NCBI GenBank assembly: GCA_012520795.1
Contig: JAAYNP010000047.1
Coordinates: 42,613 to 106,612, forward strand
Reading direction: 5' to 3'
Source of the DNA: Bacillota bacterium
GTDB taxonomy: Bacteria > Bacillota > Limnochordia > Darwinibacteriales > DTU012
Length of the DNA stretch: 64,000 bases
Position 1 is the first letter of the stretch, and the number at the start of each line of letters is the position of its first letter. Shown here piece after piece: positions 18,111-27,031 of the stretch. The notes below the pieces were generated by a model that was not told where the DNA came from, ran no database searches, and was given only the letters and a program-made list of their open reading frames with translations. Made by a program: the position numbers and the translations under genes.

Positions 18111-19412
18111 ATGAATCATAAGTTCTTGCGAGTATCTGTATTGACAATGATTGTCCTTGCTTTGGTGCTCAGTGGAGCCAGCTGCTTGGCCCAACAGCCG
18201 CCAACTCAAGTGCATGTGATTACTGTTGACGGCACTGTTGAGCTTGGCTTGTCCCAATATGTCCTGAGAGGGTTGAAACAGGCGCAGCGGGACCAGGCAG
18301 CGGTGCTCTTGGAAATCAACACCTTTGGGGGGCGTGTGGACGCGGCAACGGAAATCCGCGATCATATCCTGCGGATGGAGACACCGGTTATCGCCTTTGT
18401 CCGGGAGCGGGCCATATCGGCGGGAGCCTTGATTGCCATTGCGGCACCTCATATTGCCATGGCCCCCGGGAGTACCATGGGCGCAGCTGAACCCCGGCCT
18501 TTGGAGCAGAAAAATGTTTCCTATATGCGGGCTGAGTTCGCCGCCACCGCCCAGCGCCACGGCCGGGATGCCAGCATTGCCGCCGCCATGGTGGATGCGG
18601 ATGTGGTGATCGACGGGTTGGTAGGGCCGGGCAAATTGCTGACCTTGACAGCACAGGATGCCGTGGAGGTAGGCTATGCAGATTTGCTGACCAATTACCG
18701 TACAGAAGTTTTGGCCCATTACCAGCTCGATCATCTTCCGGTTGTGGAGATTGAGCGCAACTGGGCCGAGCGGTTGGCCGGCTTTGTGACGGAGCCCACA
18801 GTAAGCCAAATCCTACTGATCCTAGGCTTTTTGGGGATCATCGTCGAACTACTGTCGCCGGGCCTGGGGCTGCCGGGTGTGATTGGAGTATCAGCCATGG
18901 GCCTGTTCTTTGGCGGCCGGATCCTGGCGGGATTGGCCGGCATGGAAGTGGTGGTCTTGTTTGTCCTGGGCATTCTGATGCTGATCGCCGAGATCTTCAT
19001 CATTCCCGGGTTCGGCATCGTTGGACTGCTGGGCTTGATCAGCATTTTGGCCAGCATTTTCCTGTCCTTTGACAATTTCACTGCGGCACTGACCAGCCTT
19101 GCCATAACTCTAGCTGTAACCGTTGTGATCATCGTAATCCTGTGGAAGCGGTTTACCAAGTCCCGGGCCTGGAGCCGTTTTGTCCTGCTCACCCGTGAAG
19201 AGAAGTCAAAGGGGTATCAGGGAGTGAGGGATTACAGTGATCTGGTGGGCAAAACCGGAGTTACTTTGTCAGTGTTGAGGCCTGCCGGGATTGTCAAAAT
19301 CGGTGACCAACGTTACGATGTTGTATCAGATGGAGACTTTATTGCCAATAATACTATGGTGAAGGTGGTCCATGTGGAAGGAAACCGGATAGTGGTGACC
19401 GAAGTCAGCTAA
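18111..19412 (+). CDS. NfeD family membrane serine protease (YqeZ type)
   Basis: The 433-residue product has a signal peptide or first membrane segment, a ClpP/SppA-like protease domain (VHVITVDGTVELGLSQYV, with SAGALIAIAAPHIAMAPGS around the likely catalytic Ser), several membrane segments at about 225-340, and a C-terminal OB-fold NfeD domain. NfeD proteins are encoded next to flotillin or stomatin partners and are thought to work with them in membrane microdomains; here floA follows. The ATG at 18111 is chosen for the GGGAGGCGG Shine-Dalgarno; a TTG at 18090 lacks one. Its exact substrate is not known. Confidence 0.88.
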   Translation: MNHKFLRVSVLTMIVLALVLSGASCLAQQPPTQVHVITVDGTVELGLSQYVLRGLKQAQRDQAAVLLEINTFGGRVDAATEIRDHILRMETPVIAFVRERAISAGALIAIAAPHIAMAPGSTMGAAEPRPLEQKNVSYMRAEFAATAQRHGRDASIAAAMVDADVVIDGLVGPGKLLTLTAQDAVEVGYADLLTNYRTEVLAHYQLDHLPVVEIERNWAERLAGFVTEPTVSQILLILGFLGIIVELLSPGLGLPGVIGVSAMGLFFGGRILAGLAGMEVVVLFVLGILMLIAEIFIIPGFGIVGLLGLISILASIFLSFDNFTAALTSLAITLAVTVVIIVILWKRFTKSRAWSRFVLLTREEKSKGYQGVRDYSDLVGKTGVTLSVLRPAGIVKIGDQRYDVVSDGDFIANNTMVKVVHVEGNRIVVTEVS

Positions 19413-19455
19413 AAACCCCTGATTGAGATCAATTATCTGTAGAGGAGGCAGTATC

Positions 19456-20454
19456 GTGGAACCTTTGATGATTTTCTTGATTATCCTGATCATCTTGTTT
19501 GTGTCATTTCTGTTCTCTTTCATTCCCATCGGGCTGTGGATTTCGGCATTGGCGGCCGGAGTCCAGGTGGGAATCCTGACTCTGGTTGGAATGCGGCTGA
19601 GAAGGGTGCCGCCGGGACGGATCATTATCCCCCTGATCAAAGCCTATAAGGCGGGTCTGGATGTGACTATCGACAAGCTGGAAGCCCATTATCTGGCCGG
19701 CGGCAATGTGGACCGGGTGATTGATGCCTTGATTGCCGCCCACAGGGCAGACATCCCCCTGGAGTTTGAGCGGGCTGCTGCCATTGACCTGGCTGGGCGG
19801 AACGTACTGGAGGCTGTCCAGATGAGTGTAAATCCCCGGGTAATCGAAACACCGGTAATCTCTGCTGTGGCCAAAAACGGTATTGAGCTTAAGGCCATTG
19901 CCCGGGTTACTGTCCGTGCCAACATCGACCGTTTGGTGGGCGGGGCCGGTGAAGCGACGATTATTGCCCGGGTCGGCGAGGGTATCGTAACCACTGTGGG
20001 ATCCAGCGAAAGCCATGAAGAAGTGCTGGAGAACCCGGATCAGATTTCCCGCACAGTACTGGCCAAGGGTTTGGACTCCGGCACAGCCTTTGAAATCCTC
20101 TCCATCGACATCGCCGATGTGGATGTTGGGCGCAATATCGGTGCACAGCTCCAGATCGACCAGGCTGAAGCCGACAAGAACATTGCCATGGCCAAGGCCG
20201 CCGAGCGCCGGTTTGCTGCCATCGCCCTGGAGCATGAAATGCGGGCCCGGGTTGAAGAGATGCGGGCCAGGGTTGTGGAAGCGGAGGCGGAGGTTCCCAA
20301 GGCCCTTGCCGGAGCTTTGCGCGAGGGCAAGCTGGGTGTCATGGATTACTACAACATGCGCAACATCATGGCCGATACTGACATGCGCCAGGCCATCGGA
20401 AAGTCAGGCAAACCAGAGCAGCAGAATCAGAAGCAGAAAGACAAGACTGAGTAA
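19456..20454 (+). CDS. floA: Flotillin-like protein FloA
   Basis: FloA is a scaffold of membrane microdomains that affects membrane fluidity, signalling and secretion. The 332-residue product starts with a hydrophobic hairpin (about 5-45), then an SPFH-like domain with [16 protein letters not shown], and a C-terminal Ala/Glu-rich coiled coil ([20 protein letters not shown]). GTG at 19456 is preceded by AGAGGAGG with 7-base spacing. It follows the NfeD gene by 43 bases, the conserved Firmicutes pair. Confidence 0.94.
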   Translation: MEPLMIFLIILIILFVSFLFSFIPIGLWISALAAGVQVGILTLVGMRLRRVPPGRIIIPLIKAYKAGLDVTIDKLEAHYLAGGNVDRVIDALIAAHRADIPLEFERAAAIDLAGRNVLEAVQMSVNPRVIETPVISAVAKNGIELKAIARVTVRANIDRLVGGAGEATIIARVGEGIVTTVGSSESHEEVLENPDQISRTVLAKGLDSGTAFEILSIDIADVDVGRNIGAQLQIDQAEADKNIAMAKAAERRFAAIALEHEMRARVEEMRARVVEAEAEVPKALAGALREGKLGVMDYYNMRNIMADTDMRQAIGKSGKPEQQNQKQKDKTE

Positions 20455-20478
20455 TGCCGGGCTCTGAGGAGGAATAAA

Positions 20479-21003
20479 ATGCAATCTTTCATGCCGATTA
20501 TTGTCGTCATTTACCTGGTCGTTTCAGTGATCGGCGCAGTGCTGCAGTCGCTGAAAAAACAGCAGCCGCGCAGCGCGCCCAGAATCCCAAAGGTTCAACC
20601 GGCTCCCGAACGCCCCAAGGCCGGGATGCCGCAGGAGGCACGGCATCCGGCAGGAACGCGGCTCGAGCAGCCTCAAGCTGCGGGAACAATGCAGAGGACG
20701 CTGACAGCGCCAAGAGTGAAACCGTCACCACTGTCCAAGCCGGCACCGCCTCAAGGCACCGATTTGGATTATGGGTTTGACAGCTTTGCGGAATGGGAAG
20801 ATGACGCAGATTTGGATTTGAACGCTGCATTTGAGGAGTTGGGTTCTCCGGCGCCAGGCGCGGGGCCCAGAATGCCAACTGCTCCCAAGGCTGCCGGACT
20901 GGATGTGGCTTCTCACAGCCTCGCTTCCAAGCTGTGGGAATTGGTTGTGTTCAGCGAAATTCTCAGGGAGCCCCGCTCCAGAAGGCCCTGGCCGATCAGG
21001 TAA
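20479..21003 (+). CDS. Uncharacterised membrane-anchored protein in the yqfB position
   Basis: I do not recognise this 174-residue protein. It starts with one membrane segment (MPIIVVIYLVVSVIGAVLQSL, about 5-24), followed by a basic, proline- and alanine-rich stretch (30-90) and then an acidic patch (DLDYGFDSFAEWEDDADLDL, about 95-115). The C terminus returns to a short ordered part (LWELVVFSEILREPRSRRPW). AGGAGGAA precedes the ATG. It lies 24 bases after floA and before a terminator, so it should be co-expressed with the NfeD-flotillin pair. The disordered, charge-patterned middle suggests a scaffold or adaptor role, which is inference only. Confidence 0.6.
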   Translation: MQSFMPIIVVIYLVVSVIGAVLQSLKKQQPRSAPRIPKVQPAPERPKAGMPQEARHPAGTRLEQPQAAGTMQRTLTAPRVKPSPLSKPAPPQGTDLDYGFDSFAEWEDDADLDLNAAFEELGSPAPGAGPRMPTAPKAAGLDVASHSLASKLWELVVFSEILREPRSRRPWPIR

Positions 21004-21031
21004 GATTAAGATAAGATTAAGGTGTGGTTCG

Positions 21032-21075
21032 CCCAAGACAGACTGTGTTCAAGACAGGACTGTCTTGGGATTTTT
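21032..21075 (+). terminator. Terminator ending the nfeD-floA operon
   Basis: CCCAAGACAG (21032-21041) pairs perfectly with CTGTCTTGGG (21060-21069), followed by ATTTTT. A second CAAGACAG within the loop offers an alternative shorter pairing. Confidence 0.8.
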
Positions 21076-21085
21076 ATGCCTTAAG

Positions 21086-21114
21086 GCATGCTTTAACGTA
21101 GATAAGCATAGTTT
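21086..21114 (+). promoter_or_regulatory. Candidate SigE promoter of yqfC-yqfD
   Basis: GCATGCT (21086-21092), 14 bases, then CATAGTTT (21107-21114) match the SigE pattern at five of seven and five of eight positions. yqfC and yqfD are SigE-dependent in Bacillus. The match is modest. It overlaps the end of a 14-base palindrome, ATGCCTTAAGGCAT, at 21076-21089. Confidence 0.35.
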
Positions 21115-21146
21115 TTAACAAAGCCGGAATTGCTGGAGGTGTACTC

Positions 21147-21431
21147 ATGGACCGGGGCTTGGACAAAGTGGCCAAAAAGCTGGTAAAGATTATGGATTTG
21201 CCTGCCGATGCCATTCTGGATCTTCCCAGGATCACGATGGTTGGCAATACTGAAGTGTCTATTGAGAATCACAAGGGCATTGAAAAATATACCTCCACGG
21301 AAACCGTAATCCGGTTTCAAAGCGGGCAGATGCGCGTTTACGGACGCAGATTGGCCATCCGCTTTATTGACCGGGACGGCCTCAAGCTTGAAGGCATTAT
21401 TGCCAATATTGAATTTGCCGGCCAACAGTGA
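21147..21431 (+). CDS. yqfC: Sporulation protein YqfC
   Basis: This 94-residue protein matches YqfC in size, position and pattern: LPADAILDLPRITMVGNTEVSIENHKGI is the conserved first half (YabP/YqfC fold), and the second half ends with a predicted beta sheet. YqfC is a mother-cell sporulation protein of unknown biochemical role. GGAGGTG precedes the ATG, and yqfD follows after nine bases, as in all spore formers that carry the pair. Confidence 0.9.
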   Translation: MDRGLDKVAKKLVKIMDLPADAILDLPRITMVGNTEVSIENHKGIEKYTSTETVIRFQSGQMRVYGRRLAIRFIDRDGLKLEGIIANIEFAGQQ

Positions 21432-21440
21432 GGTGGAAGT

Positions 21441-22613
21441 ATGATTAATCGTCTTTGGGCCTGGATTACCGGGTATGTGATTATCAAAATGAAAGGCGCA
21501 CAGTTGGAGGCCCTGATCAACCGCATTGCCGGCCACGGTTTCGGCATCTGGGATTTGGAGCGGGTTACGGCCAATATCATGATCGGTAAAATCCGCATCA
21601 GGCAGTTTAAGCGGCTGCGGCCTTTGCTCGGTGGGCTGAACGTCCGAGTGGGTATCGTGGGTCGGGCTGGGCTGCCCTTTTTTTTAGCCAAATTGATGAA
21701 GCGGAATGGGCTGATTGTCGGCCTGCTGTTGGTAATAGGCTGTCTCTACTATTTGACCGGCTTTGTCTGGGTGATTGAAATAACCGGTATGGAAAAGCTG
21801 AGTGCGGACCAAATTGCGGCTGTGCTTGCGGACCAGGGTATCAAGGTTGGGGCGGCAAAAGCCCAGATCAGGCCCAATTATCTGGAAAACCTGCTTTTGA
21901 CTCAGTTTCCTGAACTCTCATGGGCGGGGGTGAGCCTCAAAGGTGTGCTGATGCAGGTTGCAGTTGCGGAGCAGGCCAGCCCTGATCTTGCAGAAGTGCA
22001 GTACGGCGACATGGTGGCGGCCGACAGCGGCCTGGTTACGCAGGTGGTGCCCTTTAGGGGCACTGCGCTGGTGTCTGCGGGTAGTACAGTAAAGAAAGGA
22101 GATGTCCTCATTTCCGGTGAATATTACGATCAATACGGCCGCTGGCAAAAAGGGAGCGCTGAGGGCATTGTCCGGGCCCGTGTCTGGTATGACGCCTTCG
22201 GAGAAGCGGCTTTCAGCAAGGTCACAGAAGTGGCTACCGGAAATTACCATACCGTTTATACGCTGACTCTGGGCAAATGGAAAGTGCGGCTGGGCAGGCG
22301 AGTACCCTTTACCGACCACACAAATACTGTGCAGGTTTGGCAGGTGCGGATCGGCAGCCTGAAACTGCCAATAGCTGTTGCCAGGCAAACATATGCTGAG
22401 GTGGAGTATCATACGGTGCTGGTTGCGCCTGAGCAGGCCCGCGCCCTGGCCTTGGAACGGGCCTGGCAGCAATTGGCGGCAACGGGCGTTGAGCGGGATC
22501 AGGTGATGGAAAGCCAGGTTGATGAATACATTATCGCTGATCAGCATGGGATCCGGGTTGGATTGATAGCCGAAGTGGAGCAGAACATCGCCCGCTTCGT
22601 GCCCAGGCCTTAG
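21441..22613 (+). CDS. yqfD: Sporulation protein YqfD
   Basis: The 390-residue product is the YqfD family protein of sporulating Firmicutes, made in the mother cell. It has a soluble N-terminal part with a RIRIQF-like core (IMIGKIRIRQFKRLRPLL), one membrane segment at about 93-112 (LIVGLLLVIGCLYYLTGFVW), and a POTRA-like and beta-rich external region with the conserved ADSGLVTQVVPFRGTALV. The family function is unknown; the POTRA-like part suggests protein-protein contact in the forespore envelope. Length agrees with B. subtilis YqfD (398). Confidence 0.92.
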   Translation: MINRLWAWITGYVIIKMKGAQLEALINRIAGHGFGIWDLERVTANIMIGKIRIRQFKRLRPLLGGLNVRVGIVGRAGLPFFLAKLMKRNGLIVGLLLVIGCLYYLTGFVWVIEITGMEKLSADQIAAVLADQGIKVGAAKAQIRPNYLENLLLTQFPELSWAGVSLKGVLMQVAVAEQASPDLAEVQYGDMVAADSGLVTQVVPFRGTALVSAGSTVKKGDVLISGEYYDQYGRWQKGSAEGIVRARVWYDAFGEAAFSKVTEVATGNYHTVYTLTLGKWKVRLGRRVPFTDHTNTVQVWQVRIGSLKLPIAVARQTYAEVEYHTVLVAPEQARALALERAWQQLAATGVERDQVMESQVDEYIIADQHGIRVGLIAEVEQNIARFVPRP

Positions 22614-22614
22614 G

Positions 22615-22642
22615 TTGCATCTCAATCACTTTTTGTTATAAT
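22615..22642 (+). promoter_or_regulatory. Vegetative promoter before phoH
   Basis: TTGCAT (22615-22620), a 16-base spacer and a perfect TATAAT (22637-22642) lie in the short gap between yqfD and phoH. Confidence 0.7.
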
Positions 22643-22678
22643 AATGATAGTTTTCAAGATCATTAGGGAGGTTTGTGA

Positions 22679-23650
22679 GTGGCTCAACGGGCAACAGAAA
22701 TAGTTTTTACCTTGGCAGATATTGCCCAGGCTCAGGCCATCAGCGGTAAAGGTGATGAAAACCTCCGCTGGTTGGAGGCTCAATACAGAATCAAGGTGAT
22801 TCCCCGAGGCATTGATTTAATCCTTAGTGGCGATCCGGAAAATGTGGAAAGGGTGCGGCAGATTCTGGGCAATGTGGCCGAGTTGAACCGGGATCTTACC
22901 CCCCATGATTTTCACTATGCCAGCGAGCTGATTAATGCGGGAAATGGTGTATCGCTGCGGGATCTCAATTCGGAGATCATTGTGACCACCGCCCGGGGAC
23001 GGCAGATATACCCGAAAACGCAGGGCCAAAAAGAATATGTCCAGACGATTAATGCTAATGTGATCAGCGTCGGCATTGGCCCCGCCGGCACCGGTAAGAC
23101 ATTCTTGGCTATGGCCGTGGCAGCGGCCGCCCTGAAGCGGAAAGAAGTCAGCCGCATCATCCTGACCCGCCCCGCCGTGGAGGCGGGCGAGCATTTAGGG
23201 TTTCTCCCCGGCGATCTCCAGGACAAGGTGGACCCTTATTTGCGGCCTCTGCATGATGCCCTGTACGATATTTTGGGACAAGAACAGTACCTAAAGCTTA
23301 GGGAAAGAGGAGTGATTGAGGTTGCTCCCCTGGCCTACATGCGGGGCCGGACTCTGGATGATTCGTTTATTATCCTCGATGAAGCACAAAACACCACCAA
23401 TGAGCAGATGAAGATGTTCCTGACCCGCCTGGGCTATGGATCGAAAGCTGTGGTCACCGGTGATGTGACCCAGATTGACCTGCCCCGGGGCAAGAAGTCA
23501 GGCTTGGTCATAGCCAGCAGGATCCTCAAAGATGTTAAGGGAATCGGTTTTTGCTACCTCACTGAAAGTGACGTGGTGCGGCATCCGCTGGTGCAAAGGG
23601 TGATCAAAGCGTACGCCAGGTTCGAGAATGGAGAACAAGACGAAGCTTAG
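22679..23650 (+). CDS. PhoH family ATPase (PhoL)
   Basis: The 323-residue product has an N-terminal KH-like segment and a P-loop ATPase domain with GPAGTGKT at 134-141 and FIILDEAQNTT as Walker B. PhoH/PhoL proteins are conserved next to ybeY and are linked to RNA metabolism; their substrate is not settled. GTG is the start, with GGGAGG seven bases upstream. It has its own promoter and begins the transcript phoH-pgpH-ybeY-dgkA-cdd. Confidence 0.92.
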   Translation: MAQRATEIVFTLADIAQAQAISGKGDENLRWLEAQYRIKVIPRGIDLILSGDPENVERVRQILGNVAELNRDLTPHDFHYASELINAGNGVSLRDLNSEIIVTTARGRQIYPKTQGQKEYVQTINANVISVGIGPAGTGKTFLAMAVAAAALKRKEVSRIILTRPAVEAGEHLGFLPGDLQDKVDPYLRPLHDALYDILGQEQYLKLRERGVIEVAPLAYMRGRTLDDSFIILDEAQNTTNEQMKMFLTRLGYGSKAVVTGDVTQIDLPRGKKSGLVIASRILKDVKGIGFCYLTESDVVRHPLVQRVIKAYARFENGEQDEA

Positions 23651-23677
23651 CGGCCGTCGTCGAGAGGAGCTATCAAC

Positions 23678-25846
23678 ATGGGAAAGTCTAAGCCAAGGCC
23701 TTGGACAAAGGCATGGCGCAGTATAAAGGGGAAATTGGAGCAGACTACTGTCAGACAGTGGATCTTGGCAGTTTTAGTTTTTATTGGGATATTTGGCATT
23801 CTGTCCATCAACATCAGCCCGGTGGGCTATAAGCTGGAAGTTGGGGAAGTAGCTCGGCAGGACATCCGCGTTTCGCGGGACATGGAAAACCGGGCTCAGA
23901 CTGAAAGGCAGCGGCAGGCGGCTGCTGCCAGGGCTGAGGCGGAGGCCAAGGCTGATCCCAATTTCTATATTGTCAATCATGCCACTGTCGTGGCGGCTGA
24001 GGAAAAACTGACAGCCATTTTTGCCATTGTTGCCGATGCCAGGCCGGAACCGGAGCCGGCAGGTGAGGAACCGGAAATTGATCAGAGCCCGTTTAAACCG
24101 GTGGATGTGCAAAAACAGCTGGCTCAACAGCTGGAAATCGTCTTGCCTCTGCAGGTTGTGGATCAGTTGGTGAGCGCCGATTCCCTGGCCTACAACACGT
24201 TTGTGGCGGAATGCCGGCGCATCATCATGGAACAGATGCAGCAGCGGATTGCCGAGGCGGAACTGGACAATACCATGGAGCGGATCAGGGTCCTGATTGC
24301 CCAAAGCGAGATCAGCGCCCAGCTGCAGGATGCTGCATTTGCGGTGGCGGCCCAGGTTGTTGAACCGAACCTGGCACTGGATCATCAGGCGGTGGAGCAA
24401 AAGCGCCTGGAAGCCATGGAAGAAGTGGAACCAGTAGTGGTCAAGGCCGGCGAAATCATTATCAGCGATGGAACCGTTGTGGAGCCTGAACATGTCCAGC
24501 TGTTGAAAGATCTGGGGCTCTACCGGGAAGGTATTGATTACTGGGCACTGTTAGGTTTGTTTGGCATTGTGACTCTGCTTTTGGTTGTTTACGGACTCGC
24601 CCTGCACAAGTACAGGCCCGAGGTGATCTTAAGCGAGAGCAGGCTGGCTTTCGTCGGCTCGGTCTTGATTTTGGTGACTCTGATCACCAAGATCATGTCG
24701 CTGGTGCCCTGGCTCTTGATTATGCACCTCACGCCGATCGCCTTGGCGGGGATGCTGGTGACAATGCTTTTGGATTACCGGACAGGGTATCTCACCGTCA
24801 CTTTCCTGTCAGTAGCCAGCGGTATTATCTTTCAATCGCTGCCCGTGGTTGTGCAGGGATTGGTCGGAGGCTTGATTGCCATCCTCAGTGTATCCAAAGT
24901 GAGCCAGCGGGGAGAATTGATGCGGGCCGGGTTTATCGTTGGCGGCAGCAACTTTTTGGTGATGATCACCTTTGGGCTTCTGCTGAGAGATTCGAACCTG
25001 ATTCTCCACAGCTATCTTGGTGTGATCAATGGGCTAATCTGCTCTGTGAGCACCATTGGCTCTCTACCGTATTTTGAGAGTGTTTTTTCCATAACTTCTG
25101 CCATCCGCCTGCTGGAACTGACCAACCCGAATCATCCCCTGCTGCGGCGCCTGCTCATGGAGACACCTGGAACCTATCATCACAGCATTATTGTGGGCAA
25201 CCTGGCGGAAGCGGCAGCCGACGCGGTGGGCGCGGACGGGCTGCTGGCCCGCGTGGGCGCCACCTACCATGATATCGGCAAGGTGAAACGGCCCATATTC
25301 TTTGTAGAGAACCAGATTGGGAATGACAACCCTCATGACAAGATTGCGCCTTCATTGTCCACCTTGATTATCATTTCCCATGTCAAAGACGGGTTGGAAC
25401 TGGCGCGGGAGCATAAACTGCCGGACGTGGTCAGCGCATTCATTGCGGAACACCACGGCACAGATCTGGTGAAGTTCTTCTATCACCGGGCACAGGAGCA
25501 TAACGGCGATACTGTCGAAGAGAAAGATTTCCGCTATCCCTGGCCAAAGCCTCAGACAAAGGAGACAGCCATAGTCTCGCTGGCGGATGCAGTGGAAGCT
25601 GCGGTCCGGTCACTGTCGAAACCAAATCCGGGCAAAATCGAAGGTTTGGTCCGGAAGATCATCCGGGAAAGGCTCGATGACGGGCAGCTTGATGAAAGCA
25701 ACCTGACTTTCCAGGACCTCAACAAGATCGCCGATGCATTTTCCAAAGTACTGGTGGGCATCTTCCACGGGCGCATAGAATACCCGGAGACGATTACCCG
25801 TGAAGATATTGTGGGCGTGAAAAACGAAGGGAAGGGCAAGCCCTGA
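23678..25846 (+). CDS. pgpH: Cyclic-di-AMP phosphodiesterase PgpH (7TM-HD)
   Basis: PgpH hydrolyses the second messenger c-di-AMP to pApA and so controls potassium and osmotic balance. The 722-residue protein has one N-terminal membrane segment (about 29-48), a large extracytoplasmic region (about 50-285), seven closely spaced membrane segments (about 290-480), and a cytosolic HD domain with ETPGTYHHSIIVGNLAE, ATYHDIGK and AEHHGTD, the metal ligands of the family. It overlaps ybeY by one base. The extracellular domain holds an acidic insertion near 115-130 (PEPEPAGEEPE). Confidence 0.94.
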   Translation: MGKSKPRPWTKAWRSIKGKLEQTTVRQWILAVLVFIGIFGILSINISPVGYKLEVGEVARQDIRVSRDMENRAQTERQRQAAAARAEAEAKADPNFYIVNHATVVAAEEKLTAIFAIVADARPEPEPAGEEPEIDQSPFKPVDVQKQLAQQLEIVLPLQVVDQLVSADSLAYNTFVAECRRIIMEQMQQRIAEAELDNTMERIRVLIAQSEISAQLQDAAFAVAAQVVEPNLALDHQAVEQKRLEAMEEVEPVVVKAGEIIISDGTVVEPEHVQLLKDLGLYREGIDYWALLGLFGIVTLLLVVYGLALHKYRPEVILSESRLAFVGSVLILVTLITKIMSLVPWLLIMHLTPIALAGMLVTMLLDYRTGYLTVTFLSVASGIIFQSLPVVVQGLVGGLIAILSVSKVSQRGELMRAGFIVGGSNFLVMITFGLLLRDSNLILHSYLGVINGLICSVSTIGSLPYFESVFSITSAIRLLELTNPNHPLLRRLLMETPGTYHHSIIVGNLAEAAADAVGADGLLARVGATYHDIGKVKRPIFFVENQIGNDNPHDKIAPSLSTLIIISHVKDGLELAREHKLPDVVSAFIAEHHGTDLVKFFYHRAQEHNGDTVEEKDFRYPWPKPQTKETAIVSLADAVEAAVRSLSKPNPGKIEGLVRKIIRERLDDGQLDESNLTFQDLNKIADAFSKVLVGIFHGRIEYPETITREDIVGVKNEGKGKP

Positions 25847-26307
25847 TGGAGTTATTCATCAATAATGAGCAGGATTCTGTTGATACCGCAGGGCTGAATT
25901 CAGTGATAAGGCAAGTACTGCAGGCCGGGTTGGAGCTTTTGGCCGTCGCAGGCCCGGTGGAGGTCGGCGTTACTCTTGTCGACAACGAGGCCATTAGAGC
26001 CCTAAACCGCCAGTACCGCCAGATCGATGCCGCAACCGATGTGCTGTCCTTTGCCCAGGAAGAAGGCGAGGCTTTTGAGCAGCCTGCGGGAGCTCCACGG
26101 CTGTTAGGCGATATTGTGATTTCCCTGGAACGGGCTCGGGAGCAAAGTGAAGCCTTCAACCACAGCCTGGCCAGGGAAGTCGGCTACCTCATCGCCCACG
26201 GCTTGCTGCACCTGTTGGGCTATGATCATCAAAATATAGAGGATAAGGAAAAAATGCGTTCTGTTGAAGAGCAAATCATGGCCAGGGTGAATCTGGCCCG
26301 GGACTAG
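25846..26307 (+). CDS. ybeY: Endoribonuclease YbeY (rRNA maturation factor)
   Basis: YbeY is a zinc-dependent nuclease needed for 16S rRNA 3'-end processing and ribosome quality control. The 153-residue product carries the metal motif HGLLHLLGYDH (H118, H122, H128) and the conserved RALNRQYRQIDAATDVLSF. The ATG overlaps the pgpH stop by one base. Confidence 0.96.
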   Translation: MELFINNEQDSVDTAGLNSVIRQVLQAGLELLAVAGPVEVGVTLVDNEAIRALNRQYRQIDAATDVLSFAQEEGEAFEQPAGAPRLLGDIVISLERAREQSEAFNHSLAREVGYLIAHGLLHLLGYDHQNIEDKEKMRSVEEQIMARVNLARD

Positions 26308-26318
26308 GAGGCAGAGCG

Positions 26319-27011
26319 GTGCGGTCCAGGAATATTGTCGACAGCTTCAACCACGCGATTGATGGTATTGTCTATGCTGTCAAAACACAGCGGAATATTA
26401 AAGTCCATCTGATCATTGGGATGCTCGTTCTGATCCTGGCCATGATCCTCAACGTCACCAGGTTGGAGTTGTTGATTCTGCTTTTGACAATCGGGCTGGT
26501 GATCGGCGCCGAGATGGTCAATACGGCCGTTGAAGAAGTGGTTAACCTTGCCCATGAAGGGATCCACCCATTGGCCCGCATTGCCAAGAATGTGGCGGCA
26601 GGCGCTGTGCTGATTTGTTCAGTCATGGCGGCAGCTGTAGGGTATATTGTCCTGTTTGAACGCTTGATCCAAGTGGATCTGCGTTCGCTGGCGCAGGGGG
26701 TTGATCATCCCGATCTGGCTTTGCTGGCGCTGTTGATAGTAGTCGGCCTGATTATTTTGATCAAGAGTGCTACTGGCAGTTCCGACTACTTCAGGGGAGG
26801 GATGCCCAGCGGCCATACAGCCCTGGCTTTCAGCCTTGCCACAGCCATCATGTACGCCGGCAATACTTTTGTAGCCAGTTTTGGTTATACTTTGGCGTTT
26901 TTGGTAGCCCATACCAGGGTCCAAAGCAAGATTCATTCTTTACCGGAAGTGATCATCGGCGGCTTGCTCGGTTTTGTCATCACCATGATCCTGTTTAAGC
27001 TTATAGCGTGA
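26319..27011 (+). CDS. Undecaprenol/diacylglycerol kinase fused to a PAP2-type phosphatase
   Basis: Residues 1-115 are a DgkA family integral membrane kinase: RNIVDSFNHAIDGI, NIKVHLIIGM and the catalytic EMVNTAVEEVVNLAHEG. In Gram-positives this family phosphorylates undecaprenol to the lipid carrier of wall synthesis. Residues 140-230 carry a second unit with KSATGSSDYFRGGMPSGHTAL and AHTRVQSKIHSLPEVIIGG, resembling motifs C2 (PSGH) and C3 (R...H...E) of PAP2 phosphatases, with a reduced C1 (K and R only). One polypeptide thus appears to hold a lipid kinase and a lipid phosphatase-like domain. Start is GTG after GGAGGCAGA. Confidence 0.85.
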   Translation: MRSRNIVDSFNHAIDGIVYAVKTQRNIKVHLIIGMLVLILAMILNVTRLELLILLLTIGLVIGAEMVNTAVEEVVNLAHEGIHPLARIAKNVAAGAVLICSVMAAAVGYIVLFERLIQVDLRSLAQGVDHPDLALLALLIVVGLIILIKSATGSSDYFRGGMPSGHTALAFSLATAIMYAGNTFVASFGYTLAFLVAHTRVQSKIHSLPEVIIGGLLGFVITMILFKLIA

Positions 27012-27015
27012 TTTC

Positions 27016-27031
27016 GGGAGGGATCGTCATC
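27016..27031 (+). promoter_or_regulatory. Shine-Dalgarno placed before an ATC codon of cdd
   Basis: GGGAGGG at 27016-27022 is followed at 27029 by an in-frame ATC with 7 bases between GGAGG and the codon. No ATG, GTG or TTG occurs at a usable distance after this Shine-Dalgarno, and the only upstream start (GTG 27008) lies before it. Confidence 0.55.

Noticed and set aside
19504..20235. Reverse frame of 243 codons opposite floA
   Set aside because: Gly/His/Asn-rich shadow of a conserved flotillin gene.
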